This document shows positions 47,360 to 55,353 of a stretch of DNA of 64,000 nucleotides, in pieces. Position 1 is the first letter of the stretch. Every line of letters starts with the position of its first letter. The notes under the pieces were generated by a model that ran no database searches, had not been told where the DNA came from, and was given only the letters and a program-made list of their open reading frames with translations. Source of the DNA: an uncultured Kiloniellaceae bacterium (GTDB taxonomy: Bacteria; Pseudomonadota; Alphaproteobacteria; Kiloniellales; Kiloniellaceae). Location: NCBI GenBank assembly GCA_947493695.1, contig CANLSF010000001.1:744001-808000 (forward strand), read 5' to 3'. Both the position numbers and the translations under genes were made by a program.

Positions 47360-48013
47360 ATGATCACAAATACCGAAAAATCCGACCAGACCTCAGATGT
47401 TTCCAACGGAGAAGCGCCTGTACCCCTCATTCTTGCGTCGGGGAGCGTTTCCCGGCGCAGTCTTCTGAATAACGCGGGCGTGGCCTTCGAAGTCGAGGCG
47501 GCGCACGTCGATGAAGACGAGATAAAACTGGCGCTTCGCGCCGAAGGCGCCTCCGCTGCACAAACCGCTGAAACTCTGGCCGAATTGAAGGCGCAGCGCG
47601 TTTCCCGCCGTTATCCGGGCGTTCTTGTAATAGGCGCGGATCAGATGCTGGATTGCAACGGCGTCTGGTTCGACAAACCTGAAGATCTGGACCACGCCGC
47701 GGGACATCTGACGGCTCTGCGGGGCAAGGATCATCAGCTTTTGAGCGCGGTCTGCGTGATGCGCGACGGTGTCCGCATGTGGCATCACAACGAGCTGGCC
47801 ACGCTGACTATGCGGGACCTGAGTGATACTTTCATCCGTGAATATCTGGAAGCTGCTGGCGACGATGTGCTGTCATCGGTGGGGGCTTATCAGTTGGAAG
47901 GCCTGGGGATTCAGCTCTTTGCGCGGATAAAGGGGGATTATTTCTCCATTCTCGGTCTGCCGCTTTTGCCGCTCCTGGATTTCCTCCGGGGGCATGGAGT
48001 GATTGCGAAATGA
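47360..48013 (+). CDS. maf: Maf/YhdE-family nucleotide pyrophosphatase
   Basis: About 217 residues from the ATG at 47360; an alternative ATG at 47303 would overlap the preceding gene. The Maf start LILASGSVSRRSLL, VIGADQML and the AYQLEGLGIQLF C-terminal part match the family, which hydrolyses non-canonical or pyrimidine nucleoside triphosphates. The usual DT(V) near VIGAD is replaced (VIGADQMLDCNG), as in the Maf-like group next to oriC in alphaproteobacteria. It overlaps aroE by four bases. Confidence 0.88.
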   Translation: MITNTEKSDQTSDVSNGEAPVPLILASGSVSRRSLLNNAGVAFEVEAAHVDEDEIKLALRAEGASAAQTAETLAELKAQRVSRRYPGVLVIGADQMLDCNGVWFDKPEDLDHAAGHLTALRGKDHQLLSAVCVMRDGVRMWHHNELATLTMRDLSDTFIREYLEAAGDDVLSSVGAYQLEGLGIQLFARIKGDYFSILGLPLLPLLDFLRGHGVIAK

Positions 48014-48858
48014 GCCATAGCGGAAAAACGCGGGTTGCCGGCGTCATGGGATGGCCGATCGGGCACAGCCGTTCCCCCCGGCTGCACGGTTACTGGCTCG
48101 ATCATTACGGCATCGATGGGGCTTACATCCCCCTCCCCGTCCGTCCGGAAGACTTCGAAGCAGCTGTTCGAGGCCTGGCTGCCGCTGGATTTCAGGGCGT
48201 AAACGTGACGGTCCCTCACAAAGAGGCTGCCCTCAGGATTTGCGATCAGGTTGAGCCTTTTGCGGCAAAAATCGGTGCCGTGAACACTCTGACGTTCAAT
48301 GAAAAGGGTATATCCGGCTCCAATACGGACGCATTCGGCTTTTTGGAGAACCTGCGGAACAGTCCGGCGGGCTATAAGGCAGATGCCGGGCCTGCGATGG
48401 TTATCGGGGCCGGTGGTGCGGGGCGTGGAATTGTCGCTGCGTTGCTCCATGACGGTGTCCCCGAAGTGCGCATAAGTAACCGAACTCACAGCCGGGCAGG
48501 CCAGGTTGCAGCCGAACTTGCCTCAAATTTTGAGGGAAAAATTGCGGTTGTTCCCTGGGACCAAAGAGCTGATGCCCTCGACGATATTTCACTGCTGATC
48601 AACAGCAGCAGCCTGGGAATGAGTGGACAACCGGGCCTGGAGCTTGATCTTGATAAGCTATCGCCGGGCGCTCTCGTGAACGACATCGTCTATACCCCGC
48701 TTGAAACACCCTTGCTCGCGGATGCCCGACAGCGTGGCAATCCGATTGTGGACGGTCTGGGAATGCTGCTGCATCAGGCCCGTCCCGGCTTTCATGCTTG
48801 GTTCGGAACCAATCCCGAAGTGACGGACAGCCTTCGCAACAGGATGCTTGAGCCTTGA
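48010..48858 (+). CDS. aroE: Shikimate dehydrogenase
   Basis: A 282-residue NADPH enzyme that reduces 3-dehydroshikimate. The shikimate-binding SRSPRLHGYW, the catalytic lysine in NVTVPHKEAAL, NTLTF and the NADP loop VIGAGGAGRGI are all present. It overlaps maf by the ATGA junction and is followed by coaE. Length is normal. Confidence 0.95.
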   Translation: MSHSGKTRVAGVMGWPIGHSRSPRLHGYWLDHYGIDGAYIPLPVRPEDFEAAVRGLAAAGFQGVNVTVPHKEAALRICDQVEPFAAKIGAVNTLTFNEKGISGSNTDAFGFLENLRNSPAGYKADAGPAMVIGAGGAGRGIVAALLHDGVPEVRISNRTHSRAGQVAAELASNFEGKIAVVPWDQRADALDDISLLINSSSLGMSGQPGLELDLDKLSPGALVNDIVYTPLETPLLADARQRGNPIVDGLGMLLHQARPGFHAWFGTNPEVTDSLRNRMLEP

Positions 48859-48917
48859 AAAAGGCATCAAATACATACACTTATCACGGTTCGGCCCGAT
48901 CCCGGCGGCTGCCGAAT

Positions 48918-49505
48918 ATGACCATCCTCGGGCTAACCGGTTCGGTGGGGATGGGAAAATCCACGGCCTGTAAAATGCTGAAGCGTCTTGGTCTGCCCAT
49001 TCATGACTCGGATGCCGCCGTCCATCGACTTCTCGGGCTGAACGGTGGCGCGGTTGAGGAAATCGAAGCGGCTTTCCCGGGCGTCGTGATTGATGGAGCG
49101 GTGGACAGAGGCAAACTGGGCGCCAGGGTTTTCGGCGATCCTCCGGCCTTAAGACAGCTTGAAGGTATCATCCATCCAAAGGTGCGAAAGACAACGCTCC
49201 AGTTTCTGCAATGCCATGCGCGTCGCAGGACGCCTCTCGTCGTGCTGGATATTCCCTTACTGTTCGAAACCGGGGGCGAAACGCTCTGTGACGCCATCGC
49301 AGTCGTCACCGCGCCGCGCTTTGTGCAGACTAGTCGGGTGATGTTGCGGCCGGGAATGACTCTGGAACGACTGGAGAAAATCCGGGCGCAGCAGATGCCC
49401 GACCGGGAGAAATGTCGACGGGCGGACTTCATTATCCGCACGGGGCTTGGAAAAGCCGACAGTTTGCGCCAGGTTAGGTCAATGCTGGCACGCCTTCGAA
49501 AATAG
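48918..49505 (+). CDS. coaE: Dephospho-CoA kinase
   Basis: A 195-residue P-loop kinase for the last step of CoA synthesis. P-loop GLTGSVGMGKSTA at the N terminus, DSDAAVHRLLG, and the LDIPLLFETGGE segment. I chose the ATG at 48918; a TTG at 48855 that overlaps the aroE stop would add 21 residues not typical of the family. It lies 8 bases before dnaQ. Confidence 0.92.
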   Translation: MTILGLTGSVGMGKSTACKMLKRLGLPIHDSDAAVHRLLGLNGGAVEEIEAAFPGVVIDGAVDRGKLGARVFGDPPALRQLEGIIHPKVRKTTLQFLQCHARRRTPLVVLDIPLLFETGGETLCDAIAVVTAPRFVQTSRVMLRPGMTLERLEKIRAQQMPDREKCRRADFIIRTGLGKADSLRQVRSMLARLRK

Positions 49506-49513
49506 GAACCTCA

Positions 49514-50191
49514 ATGCGAGAAATCGTCCTCGATACCGAAACCACCGGCCTGGATCCCTTTGCCGGGCACCGTATTGTCGAAATTGCCTGTCTGGAAGTC
49601 TTCAGCCATGTTCCGACCGGGGAAACCTTCCGGCGTTACATCAATCCTGAGCGCGATATGCCTGAGGAGGCGGAGCGCATTCATGGTCTTTCTGCCGAGT
49701 TTCTGGCTGATAAACCGCTCTTTTCCGATGTTGCCCAGGAGTTTCTGGATTTTATCGGCGAGGATCAACTGGTTATCCACAACGCCCAGTTCGATCTGAA
49801 GTTCCTGAATGCCGAACTGGATACATGTGGCCTGCCCAAGATCGACATGTCGCGGGCCATCGACACGGTCGCCATCGCGCGGCAGCGTTTTCCGGGAGCC
49901 CAGGTCAATCTGGACGCACTCTGCCGCAGGTTCGAGATCGACAACTCCTCGCGTACCTTTCACGGGGCCCTGCTGGACTGCGAACTTCTGGCGGATGTCT
50001 ATCTGGAACTGAGCGGCGGTCGCCAGCCCGGCTTTGACCTGAATGCGGCGTCTTCGAAGCAGGAAAAAACCGTCCAGAGCAGCGCCAAACGCACACTGCG
50101 TCCGGCACGGGCGCACAGTCCGTCAGCCGAGGAAATCGAAGCCCACACAGCCATGCTGAAAAAGCTTAAAGAACCGCTTTGGCGGCAGTAA
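49514..50191 (+). CDS. dnaQ: DNA polymerase III epsilon subunit
   Basis: A 225-residue 3'-5' proofreading exonuclease. Exo I is LDTETTGLD at the N terminus, Exo II QLVIHNAQFDLKFLN and Exo III HGALLDCELLADVY. The C-terminal 40 residues are linker and the alpha-subunit-binding tail. Last gene of the run that starts at 46.5 kb; it converges with secB. With holA (25.2 kb) it is the second replisome gene in the window. Confidence 0.94.
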   Translation: MREIVLDTETTGLDPFAGHRIVEIACLEVFSHVPTGETFRRYINPERDMPEEAERIHGLSAEFLADKPLFSDVAQEFLDFIGEDQLVIHNAQFDLKFLNAELDTCGLPKIDMSRAIDTVAIARQRFPGAQVNLDALCRRFEIDNSSRTFHGALLDCELLADVYLELSGGRQPGFDLNAASSKQEKTVQSSAKRTLRPARAHSPSAEEIEAHTAMLKKLKEPLWRQ

Positions 50192-50194
50192 ACA

Positions 50195-50247
50195 GGCGCT
50201 TCGGCATCAAGTTCGTGACTGAATCACAAGCTCTTAACTGAAGCGCC
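50195..50247. repeat. Inverted repeat between dnaQ and secB
   Basis: GGCGCTTC (50195-50202) and GAAGCGCC (50240-50247) are perfect complements with 37 bases between. They lie in the gap between the two convergent genes. They might form a long-loop terminator, but no T-run follows, so the role is unclear. Confidence 0.35.
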
Positions 50248-50258
50248 AATTCGCTGAT

Positions 50259-50777
50259 TTAAGCTTCGGCTGATTCGGACTTCGAGGCCGCATCACCGTC
50301 CGCCGTATCATCAGCTTTCGCCGAGGCTTCGGCAAAGGCTGCCATGCGCTGCTGGTAAAGGCTGAGGAAATCGACCGGATTGATCACCAAGGGCGGGAAA
50401 CCGCCGTTGCGGGTGGCTTCGGCCAGGATCTGACGGGCGAAGGGGAAGAGATGGCGCGGGGCGTCGACCATGATCAGAAACTGAACGTCTTCCGGTTTCG
50501 TGACCTGCTCGCCGATCGTGACGACGCCCGCATAGTCCAGTTCGACCAGAAAAGCCGTTTTGTCGCCCGTCATGGCTTTTGCCTGAAGGTTCAGGACAAC
50601 CTCAAAGGTTCTGTCCTGCAGCTTGCCCGGCCGGACATCGATATCGATGCTCAGATCCGGTGAACCCTTGGCAATTTCCCCGTACACCATGGGGGCGTTC
50701 GGGTTCTCGAAGGACATATCCTTCGTGTATTGCATGTTGATGACGAGGGGTGGTTGTTCGTTTTCCTGTTCGGCCAT
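50259..50777 (-). CDS. secB: Protein-export chaperone SecB
   Basis: A 172-residue tetrameric chaperone that keeps preproteins unfolded for SecA. Family segments are SFENPNAP, VVLNLQAKA, FLVELDYAGV and FPFARQILAEATRNGGFPP. The C-terminal tail is Ala/Asp/Ser rich. Ribosome site AAGGAGATTGCGGC before the ATG. The position between dnaQ and the fxsA/timA pair is usual in alphaproteobacteria. It could chaperone the porins encoded at 13-21 kb (inference). Confidence 0.95.
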   Translation of the reverse strand: MAEQENEQPPLVINMQYTKDMSFENPNAPMVYGEIAKGSPDLSIDIDVRPGKLQDRTFEVVLNLQAKAMTGDKTAFLVELDYAGVVTIGEQVTKPEDVQFLIMVDAPRHLFPFARQILAEATRNGGFPPLVINPVDFLSLYQQRMAAFAEASAKADDTADGDAASKSESAEA

Positions 50778-50896
50778 GCCGCAATCTCCTTAATCAGGCC
50801 GCTTCGCTATCATGTATCGGGCATGCAAACAAGGCGCTCACGCGGCGGTGATCCATGAAAAGCACGGCTGTGGCAAATAGCTTCGCCGAGCGGTCT

Positions 50897-51421
50897 TCAG
50901 GCAGTGGGATCGAAGGAGAGAACTTCGCCGTTTTTGGCTTCGTGACCGGTTAAACCCCGTATGAAACCCCAATGGCTGACCACCAGAACTTCGCGCCAGT
51001 CGTTGCTGTCCGCCATTCTGCGATGAAAACTCAGACACCTGGCGCGGACGTCATCCTCGGTCTCAGGATCGCTGGGCCACCAGGATTCCGAAAGAGCGTC
51101 AAAATCGAGATGTGGCCAGTCCTGCGACAGGGTTGAGCGGGGTGTGCCGATATCGCAGGAGAAAAAGGCATGTTCCCGGATCAGGCTGTCGATGCTTATG
51201 GGCAGCTTCAGGATGCCGGCGATGATATCTGCCGTTTGCAGTGTCCGTGTGTAGGGGCTGGCAATAATTCGGGTGAGGCCCTTGTCGACAAGGCTCTGAC
51301 CGGCAATCTCCGCCTGGCGGTGCCCCTCTTCGGTCAATTTCGGATCGACGATGCCCGGATCTTCGCGGGTTTTGCCGAAAATAACGTTGAATTCGGATTG
51401 TCCGTGGCGAACCAGTATCAT
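50897..51421 (-). CDS. Histidine phosphatase family protein
   Basis: A 174-residue phosphoglycerate-mutase-fold protein. The catalytic histidine is in LVRHGQSEFN, with the RTLQTA and VSHWGFIR (second histidine) segments. Substrate unknown. Its ATG shares one base with the stop of fxsA (TAATG), so translation is coupled to fxsA. Confidence 0.88.
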   Translation of the reverse strand: MILVRHGQSEFNVIFGKTREDPGIVDPKLTEEGHRQAEIAGQSLVDKGLTRIIASPYTRTLQTADIIAGILKLPISIDSLIREHAFFSCDIGTPRSTLSQDWPHLDFDALSESWWPSDPETEDDVRARCLSFHRRMADSNDWREVLVVSHWGFIRGLTGHEAKNGEVLSFDPTA

Positions 51422-51990
51422 TATGTCAGGCGTCCAGTTGGCGGTTTTGGGCCATCATCATTTGAATCTCGTGATTCAGCACGATCTTTCTCGGTCATAT
51501 CCTCGAATTCGCCATCGATGATATCACCGTTTCCACGCGCACCGCCGTAGCGATTTCCGGCACTCTCGTTTCTAGCATCGGGTCGATGGCCCATCCCCTC
51601 GCCTGGACGCTGTCCCATGGTCGTCGAGGTCATGGAAAGTTCCAGCTTGCGGCCAATCCAATGTCTCAGAATACCGCGCACCTGTGGAATAAAGAGGGCA
51701 AAGCCAAAGGTATCGGTCACAAATCCTGGTGTGAGCAACAGCGCACCGGCAAAGAGCAGGCAGAGACCGTCGAAGAGCTCCCGGGTCGGCAGAGCGCCTT
51801 GATTGATCTGGCTGCGCACCCGCGCGAGCGTGGCAAGTCCTTGGATTCTAAGCAACCATGTCCCCATGATTGCGGTCAGAATGACAACTGCGAGTGTATT
51901 CCACAGGCCGAGCCTGTCACCCACTTGGATGAAAACTGCAATTTCCAGAAGCGGCACGCCGATAAATGCAGCGAGTAATAGGATAGCCAT
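51421..51990 (-). CDS. fxsA: FxsA-family membrane protein
   Basis: A 189-residue inner-membrane protein with about three or four helices in the first 110 residues, starting LLAAFIGVPLLEIAVFIQVG. The rest is polar. Family name comes from E. coli FxsA, whose overproduction lets phage T7 grow in F+ cells; its true job is unknown. It is divergent from timA and followed, with a one-base overlap, by a histidine phosphatase. Confidence 0.85.
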   Translation of the reverse strand: MAILLLAAFIGVPLLEIAVFIQVGDRLGLWNTLAVVILTAIMGTWLLRIQGLATLARVRSQINQGALPTRELFDGLCLLFAGALLLTPGFVTDTFGFALFIPQVRGILRHWIGRKLELSMTSTTMGQRPGEGMGHRPDARNESAGNRYGGARGNGDIIDGEFEDMTEKDRAESRDSNDDGPKPPTGRLT

Positions 51991-52217
51991 ACTTGCTCTT
52001 TCCTCAACTATTCCCTATTTACAATGCATTGGAGTTCGTCGTCGACCGCCTGTTTTGGACTTGCTGAAGATTCTCAGACTTTCAAGAGGTACAATTCGTC
52101 GTTCGACGTGGATAACGGCTGAAAAAGATGTTTTTTTAGTGGTGGAAACTCCAGTGTGATTTGTTCCGGCGCGGTTCGTCAAATTAAAGGCACGCCGCGG
52201 AACTTTTGGTTGGGTAT

Positions 52218-52946
52218 ATGGGCGACGGATTCGGTTTAGACATCATTTTACTCGCGGCACTCGCGATTTTCTGTGTGGTACGGCTGCGTAATGCGCTGGG
52301 CAAACGCACAGGACATGAAGAACCGCCTAAATATGATCCCTTTAAAGAAGATCAGAGCGACGACAAGGTTGTCCAGCTCCCCAATCGGCAACGAGACGAC
52401 AGGTCGTCGTCGAATTCGCCCGACATAGAAAACGTGCTTCCCGATATCGAAGCTTGGGATCAGTCTGACGATTCATCGAAAGATGAGACGGGCTCGACTG
52501 CGCCGGGCATCCGGGCGATCAAGCGGGCTGATGCGAGTTTTGACGAAAAATCCTTTGCCGGCGGTGCCTCTGCGGCCTTCGAAATGATTATTGGTGCCTT
52601 CGCGCAGGGAGACACCGATGCATTGAGACCCCTGCTTGCAAACGATGTCTATAGTGACTTCGCCGGGGCGATCGAAAACCGGGAAAAACAGAATCATAGC
52701 CTCGAGACGACTCTGATCGGCGTTGAAACCTGCGAGATTATCGAGGCCGAAATGCAAGGCCGGACAGCCTTTGTGACAATTAAGTTCGTCTCGGAACAGG
52801 TTAACGTGACCCGGGATGAAAGTGGCGAAACGGTTGAGGGTGACCCCAATCACGTCACAAAGATCACGGATATCTGGACATTTGCACGCAACACCGGCAG
52901 CCGTGATCCCAACTGGGCGTTGGTCGCAACCCGAAGCCCAAATTGA
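52218..52946 (+). CDS. timA: Tim44/TimA-family putative adaptor protein
   Basis: A 242-residue protein with an N-terminal membrane helix (LDIILLAALAIFCVVRL) and, after a charged linker, a C-terminal Tim44-like domain (SFAGGASAAFEMIIGAFAQG and then the NTF2-like fold ending DIWTFARNTGSRDPNW). In Caulobacter and mitochondria relatives recruit proteins to or across membranes. I start at ATG 52218. It is divergent from fxsA and followed by mltA. Confidence 0.85.
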   Translation: MGDGFGLDIILLAALAIFCVVRLRNALGKRTGHEEPPKYDPFKEDQSDDKVVQLPNRQRDDRSSSNSPDIENVLPDIEAWDQSDDSSKDETGSTAPGIRAIKRADASFDEKSFAGGASAAFEMIIGAFAQGDTDALRPLLANDVYSDFAGAIENREKQNHSLETTLIGVETCEIIEAEMQGRTAFVTIKFVSEQVNVTRDESGETVEGDPNHVTKITDIWTFARNTGSRDPNWALVATRSPN

Positions 52947-53067
52947 GTTCTCCAAAGGGGGCGGGCCTGTTGAAGCAATGAAGGCATTGTCCGAAGGGCC
53001 GGCCACACGCGCCGACGCAGAATCCGATTTTTCCCGACCAGCAACCCGGTGCAACGCTTTTGCTTTG

Positions 53068-54312
53068 ATGTCTCTCCCGGTTCAGTTCCGCTGGACGGCT
53101 GCGGCTGGCCTGCTTTTGCTCGGCCTGGCGGCCTGTGAACCACGTGCGCCGGAAGCTCCTCCCAAGCTCGAACCCGAAGCGCCTCAATTCCTATTGGAAA
53201 CAACCGACTACGATCAGCTCCCCGGTTGGCGCGAGGACAAGGTTGCTGAGGCCCTGCCCGCATTGATGCGATCTTGCGACAGATTGCTTCGCGGACCCGA
53301 TGATCGTCAGGTCGGACGCCAGGCGATTGGAGGTACCATTGCGGACTGGCGTGCGCCCTGTGCTGCGATCTCCGGAGTCTCAGATGCGGCTGCGGGTTCG
53401 CCAGCAGATGATGGCGCGGTTCGCAGTCTTATTGAACAGCTTTTCGTTCCCTTCAAAGTCAGCTTTGGCGGCGAGGAGAATGGCCTTTTCACAGGCTATT
53501 ACGAAGCCGAGTTGCGGGGGGCGCTCTTTCCGGGTGGTGGCTACAACGCACCTCTTTACAAGCGGCCGAGTGACCTGGTGACCGTAGACCTGCGCCACTT
53601 CGACGAGGATCTGGCAGGTAAAAGAGTCACCGGTCGCGTCAAGGACGGTCGCCTGGTCCCCTACCATGCCCGCGATGAAATCGATGCCGGGGTGATCGAC
53701 AGCGCAAATCTCGAGCTTCTGTGGGCGGAAGACCCGATTGATGTGTTTTTCCTGCACATTCAAGGCTCGGGACGCGTGCTTTTGCCAGATGGTTCCACGA
53801 TGCGCGTCGGCTTTGACGGTTCCAACGGTCTGCCCTTTGTTGCCATCGGACGCCTGCTGATCGATGAAGGTTACGTATCGCGCGCCAATGCCTCGATGCA
53901 GTCGATCCGTGAGTGGCTGCGGAACAATCCCGAGCAGGCAACCGAACTGATGCAGCGGAATCCGCGTTACATCTTTTTCCGCAAAATCGAGGGTGAAGGC
54001 CCGATCGGCGCGCAGGGCGTTGCCCTGACTCCGCGGCGCAGCCTCGCAGTAGACCCTTCTTTCATACCGCTCGGCGCACCGATTTTTCTCGATACGACCT
54101 GGCCGGGAAGCTCGGCAGCCAATCCCAGACCTCTGCGGCGTCTGATGGTGGCGCAGGATACGGGCAGTGCAATCAAGGGCGCTGTTCGGGGAGACTTCTT
54201 CTGGGGCGCCGGTGACCCTGCCCTCGCGGAAGCCGGTCGCATGAAACAACGTGGCAGTTATTACCTGCTGTTGCCCCAGGCTGTTGCAGCACGCCGTGCA
54301 ACTGGCAGCTAA
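53068..54312 (+). CDS. mltA: Membrane-bound lytic murein transglycosylase A
   Basis: A lipoprotein that cleaves peptidoglycan to 1,6-anhydro-muropeptides. From the ATG at 53068 it has 414 residues with lipobox GLAAC (C23). MltA domain: GLFTGYYEAELRGA, the barrel VFFLHIQGSGRVLLPDG, ending in the 3D domain with catalytic LMVAQDTGSAIKGAVRGDFFWG (short parts). The frame is open to 52816; ATG 52978 is another possible start, but it would put the signal peptide 30 residues inside. It overlaps the end of timA only if the long form is used. Confidence 0.88.
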   Translation: MSLPVQFRWTAAAGLLLLGLAACEPRAPEAPPKLEPEAPQFLLETTDYDQLPGWREDKVAEALPALMRSCDRLLRGPDDRQVGRQAIGGTIADWRAPCAAISGVSDAAAGSPADDGAVRSLIEQLFVPFKVSFGGEENGLFTGYYEAELRGALFPGGGYNAPLYKRPSDLVTVDLRHFDEDLAGKRVTGRVKDGRLVPYHARDEIDAGVIDSANLELLWAEDPIDVFFLHIQGSGRVLLPDGSTMRVGFDGSNGLPFVAIGRLLIDEGYVSRANASMQSIREWLRNNPEQATELMQRNPRYIFFRKIEGEGPIGAQGVALTPRRSLAVDPSFIPLGAPIFLDTTWPGSSAANPRPLRRLMVAQDTGSAIKGAVRGDFFWGAGDPALAEAGRMKQRGSYYLLLPQAVAARRATGS

Positions 54313-54342
54313 CCTCCAAAACACCGTGACGTCCGGTCGATA

Positions 54343-54361
54343 AAAGTGGTAATACCACTTT
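54343..54361. promoter_or_regulatory. GntR (FadR-type) operator-like palindrome upstream of lutABC
   Basis: AAAGTGGTAATACCACTTT is a perfect 9-1-9 inverted repeat. Its centre TGGTAATACCA fits the FadR-subfamily GntR consensus TNGTNNNACNA, bound by lactate regulators of the LldR type. It lies about 200 bases before lutA and just past mltA. A TATAAT at 54471-54476 may be the -10 of lutA, but no good -35 is seen. Confidence 0.65.
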
Positions 54362-54559
54362 GCTGAGCCGGCGATCCCGACACTCAGCACTGGCGGGTAA
54401 CGGGATCATTGCCGCTTGAGTCTGATCGTTTTACCTTGAATCACGGCGAAACGTGAATCAGCCTCGCATCTATAATTTGTCGAGCGAGTCACGCTCAAAG
54501 GCGTAAAAAGCGCAAGAATTTGCCGGACAACGCTTGGATTTTGGGAGGACTTGAAGAGC

Positions 54560-55348
54560 ATGCCGAAACCCGAACCGAAAGTCGGTTTGTTCGTTACCTG
54601 TCTGGTGGATCTCTTCCGGCCAAGTGTTGGGTTTGCTGCGGTCAAGCTGATGGAGGCCGCCGGGTGCCGCGTCGAAGTACCGGAGTTGCAGACCTGCTGT
54701 GGACAGCCGGCTTATAACTCGGGAGATAGAGCTGATACGCGCGCCATTGCGCTACAGGTTATCGATGCTTTTCAGAGCTTTGACTACGTCGTCGCCCCCT
54801 CAGGTTCCTGTGCGGCTATGCTCAAGAGCCATTATCCCGAGCTCTTTGATAAGGAGCCTGACCTGCGGGCAAAGGCGGAAGAACTTTCGTCGCGCACCTT
54901 TGAGCTGGTTTCCTTTTTGACCGATATCATGCAGGTTTCAGGTGTTGAAGCCGCCTTCCCTGAGAAGGTCACCTACCACGATTCCTGCTCGGGATTGCGC
55001 GAACTCGGTGTTCGGGATCAGCCCCGAAAGTTGCTCTCTAGTGTCAACGAGCTATCTCTTGTTGAACTTCCGGATGCCGACATCTGTTGCGGTTTCGGCG
55101 GCACCTTTTGCGTCAAGTATCCGGACATTTCCAACACCATGGTCAGCAGCAAGACCGAGAGTATTGAAAATACAGGGGCCGGGACGCTTCTGGCGGGCGA
55201 CCTGGGGTGTCTGATGAACATGGCAGGGAAGCTGCAGCGCAGTGGGTCAGACATCGAGGTCCGTCATGTGGCTGAGGTTCTGGCGGATATGACCGATACC
55301 CCGGCGATCGGTGTTGCTGACGGTGACGTCCAGAGCAGAGGGAACTGA
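54560..55348 (+). CDS. lutA: LutA, L-lactate oxidation iron-sulfur protein
   Basis: A 262-residue CCG-domain protein, one of three subunits of the FAD-independent L-lactate dehydrogenase complex LutABC. Both cysteine-rich CCG motifs are present: the ELQTCCGQPAYN and DICCGFGGTF segments, each probably helping bind an iron-sulfur cluster. The ATG at 54560 follows GGAGGACTTGAAGAGC. First gene of a three-gene operon. Confidence 0.9.
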   Translation: MPKPEPKVGLFVTCLVDLFRPSVGFAAVKLMEAAGCRVEVPELQTCCGQPAYNSGDRADTRAIALQVIDAFQSFDYVVAPSGSCAAMLKSHYPELFDKEPDLRAKAEELSSRTFELVSFLTDIMQVSGVEAAFPEKVTYHDSCSGLRELGVRDQPRKLLSSVNELSLVELPDADICCGFGGTFCVKYPDISNTMVSSKTESIENTGAGTLLAGDLGCLMNMAGKLQRSGSDIEVRHVAEVLADMTDTPAIGVADGDVQSRGN

Positions 55349-55353
55349 ACGCA

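Noticed and set aside
49773-49781. TTATCCACA DnaA box inside dnaQ
   Set aside because: A single box within a coding region with no AT-rich neighbour. Likely chance or a weak titration site, so not listed as origin.
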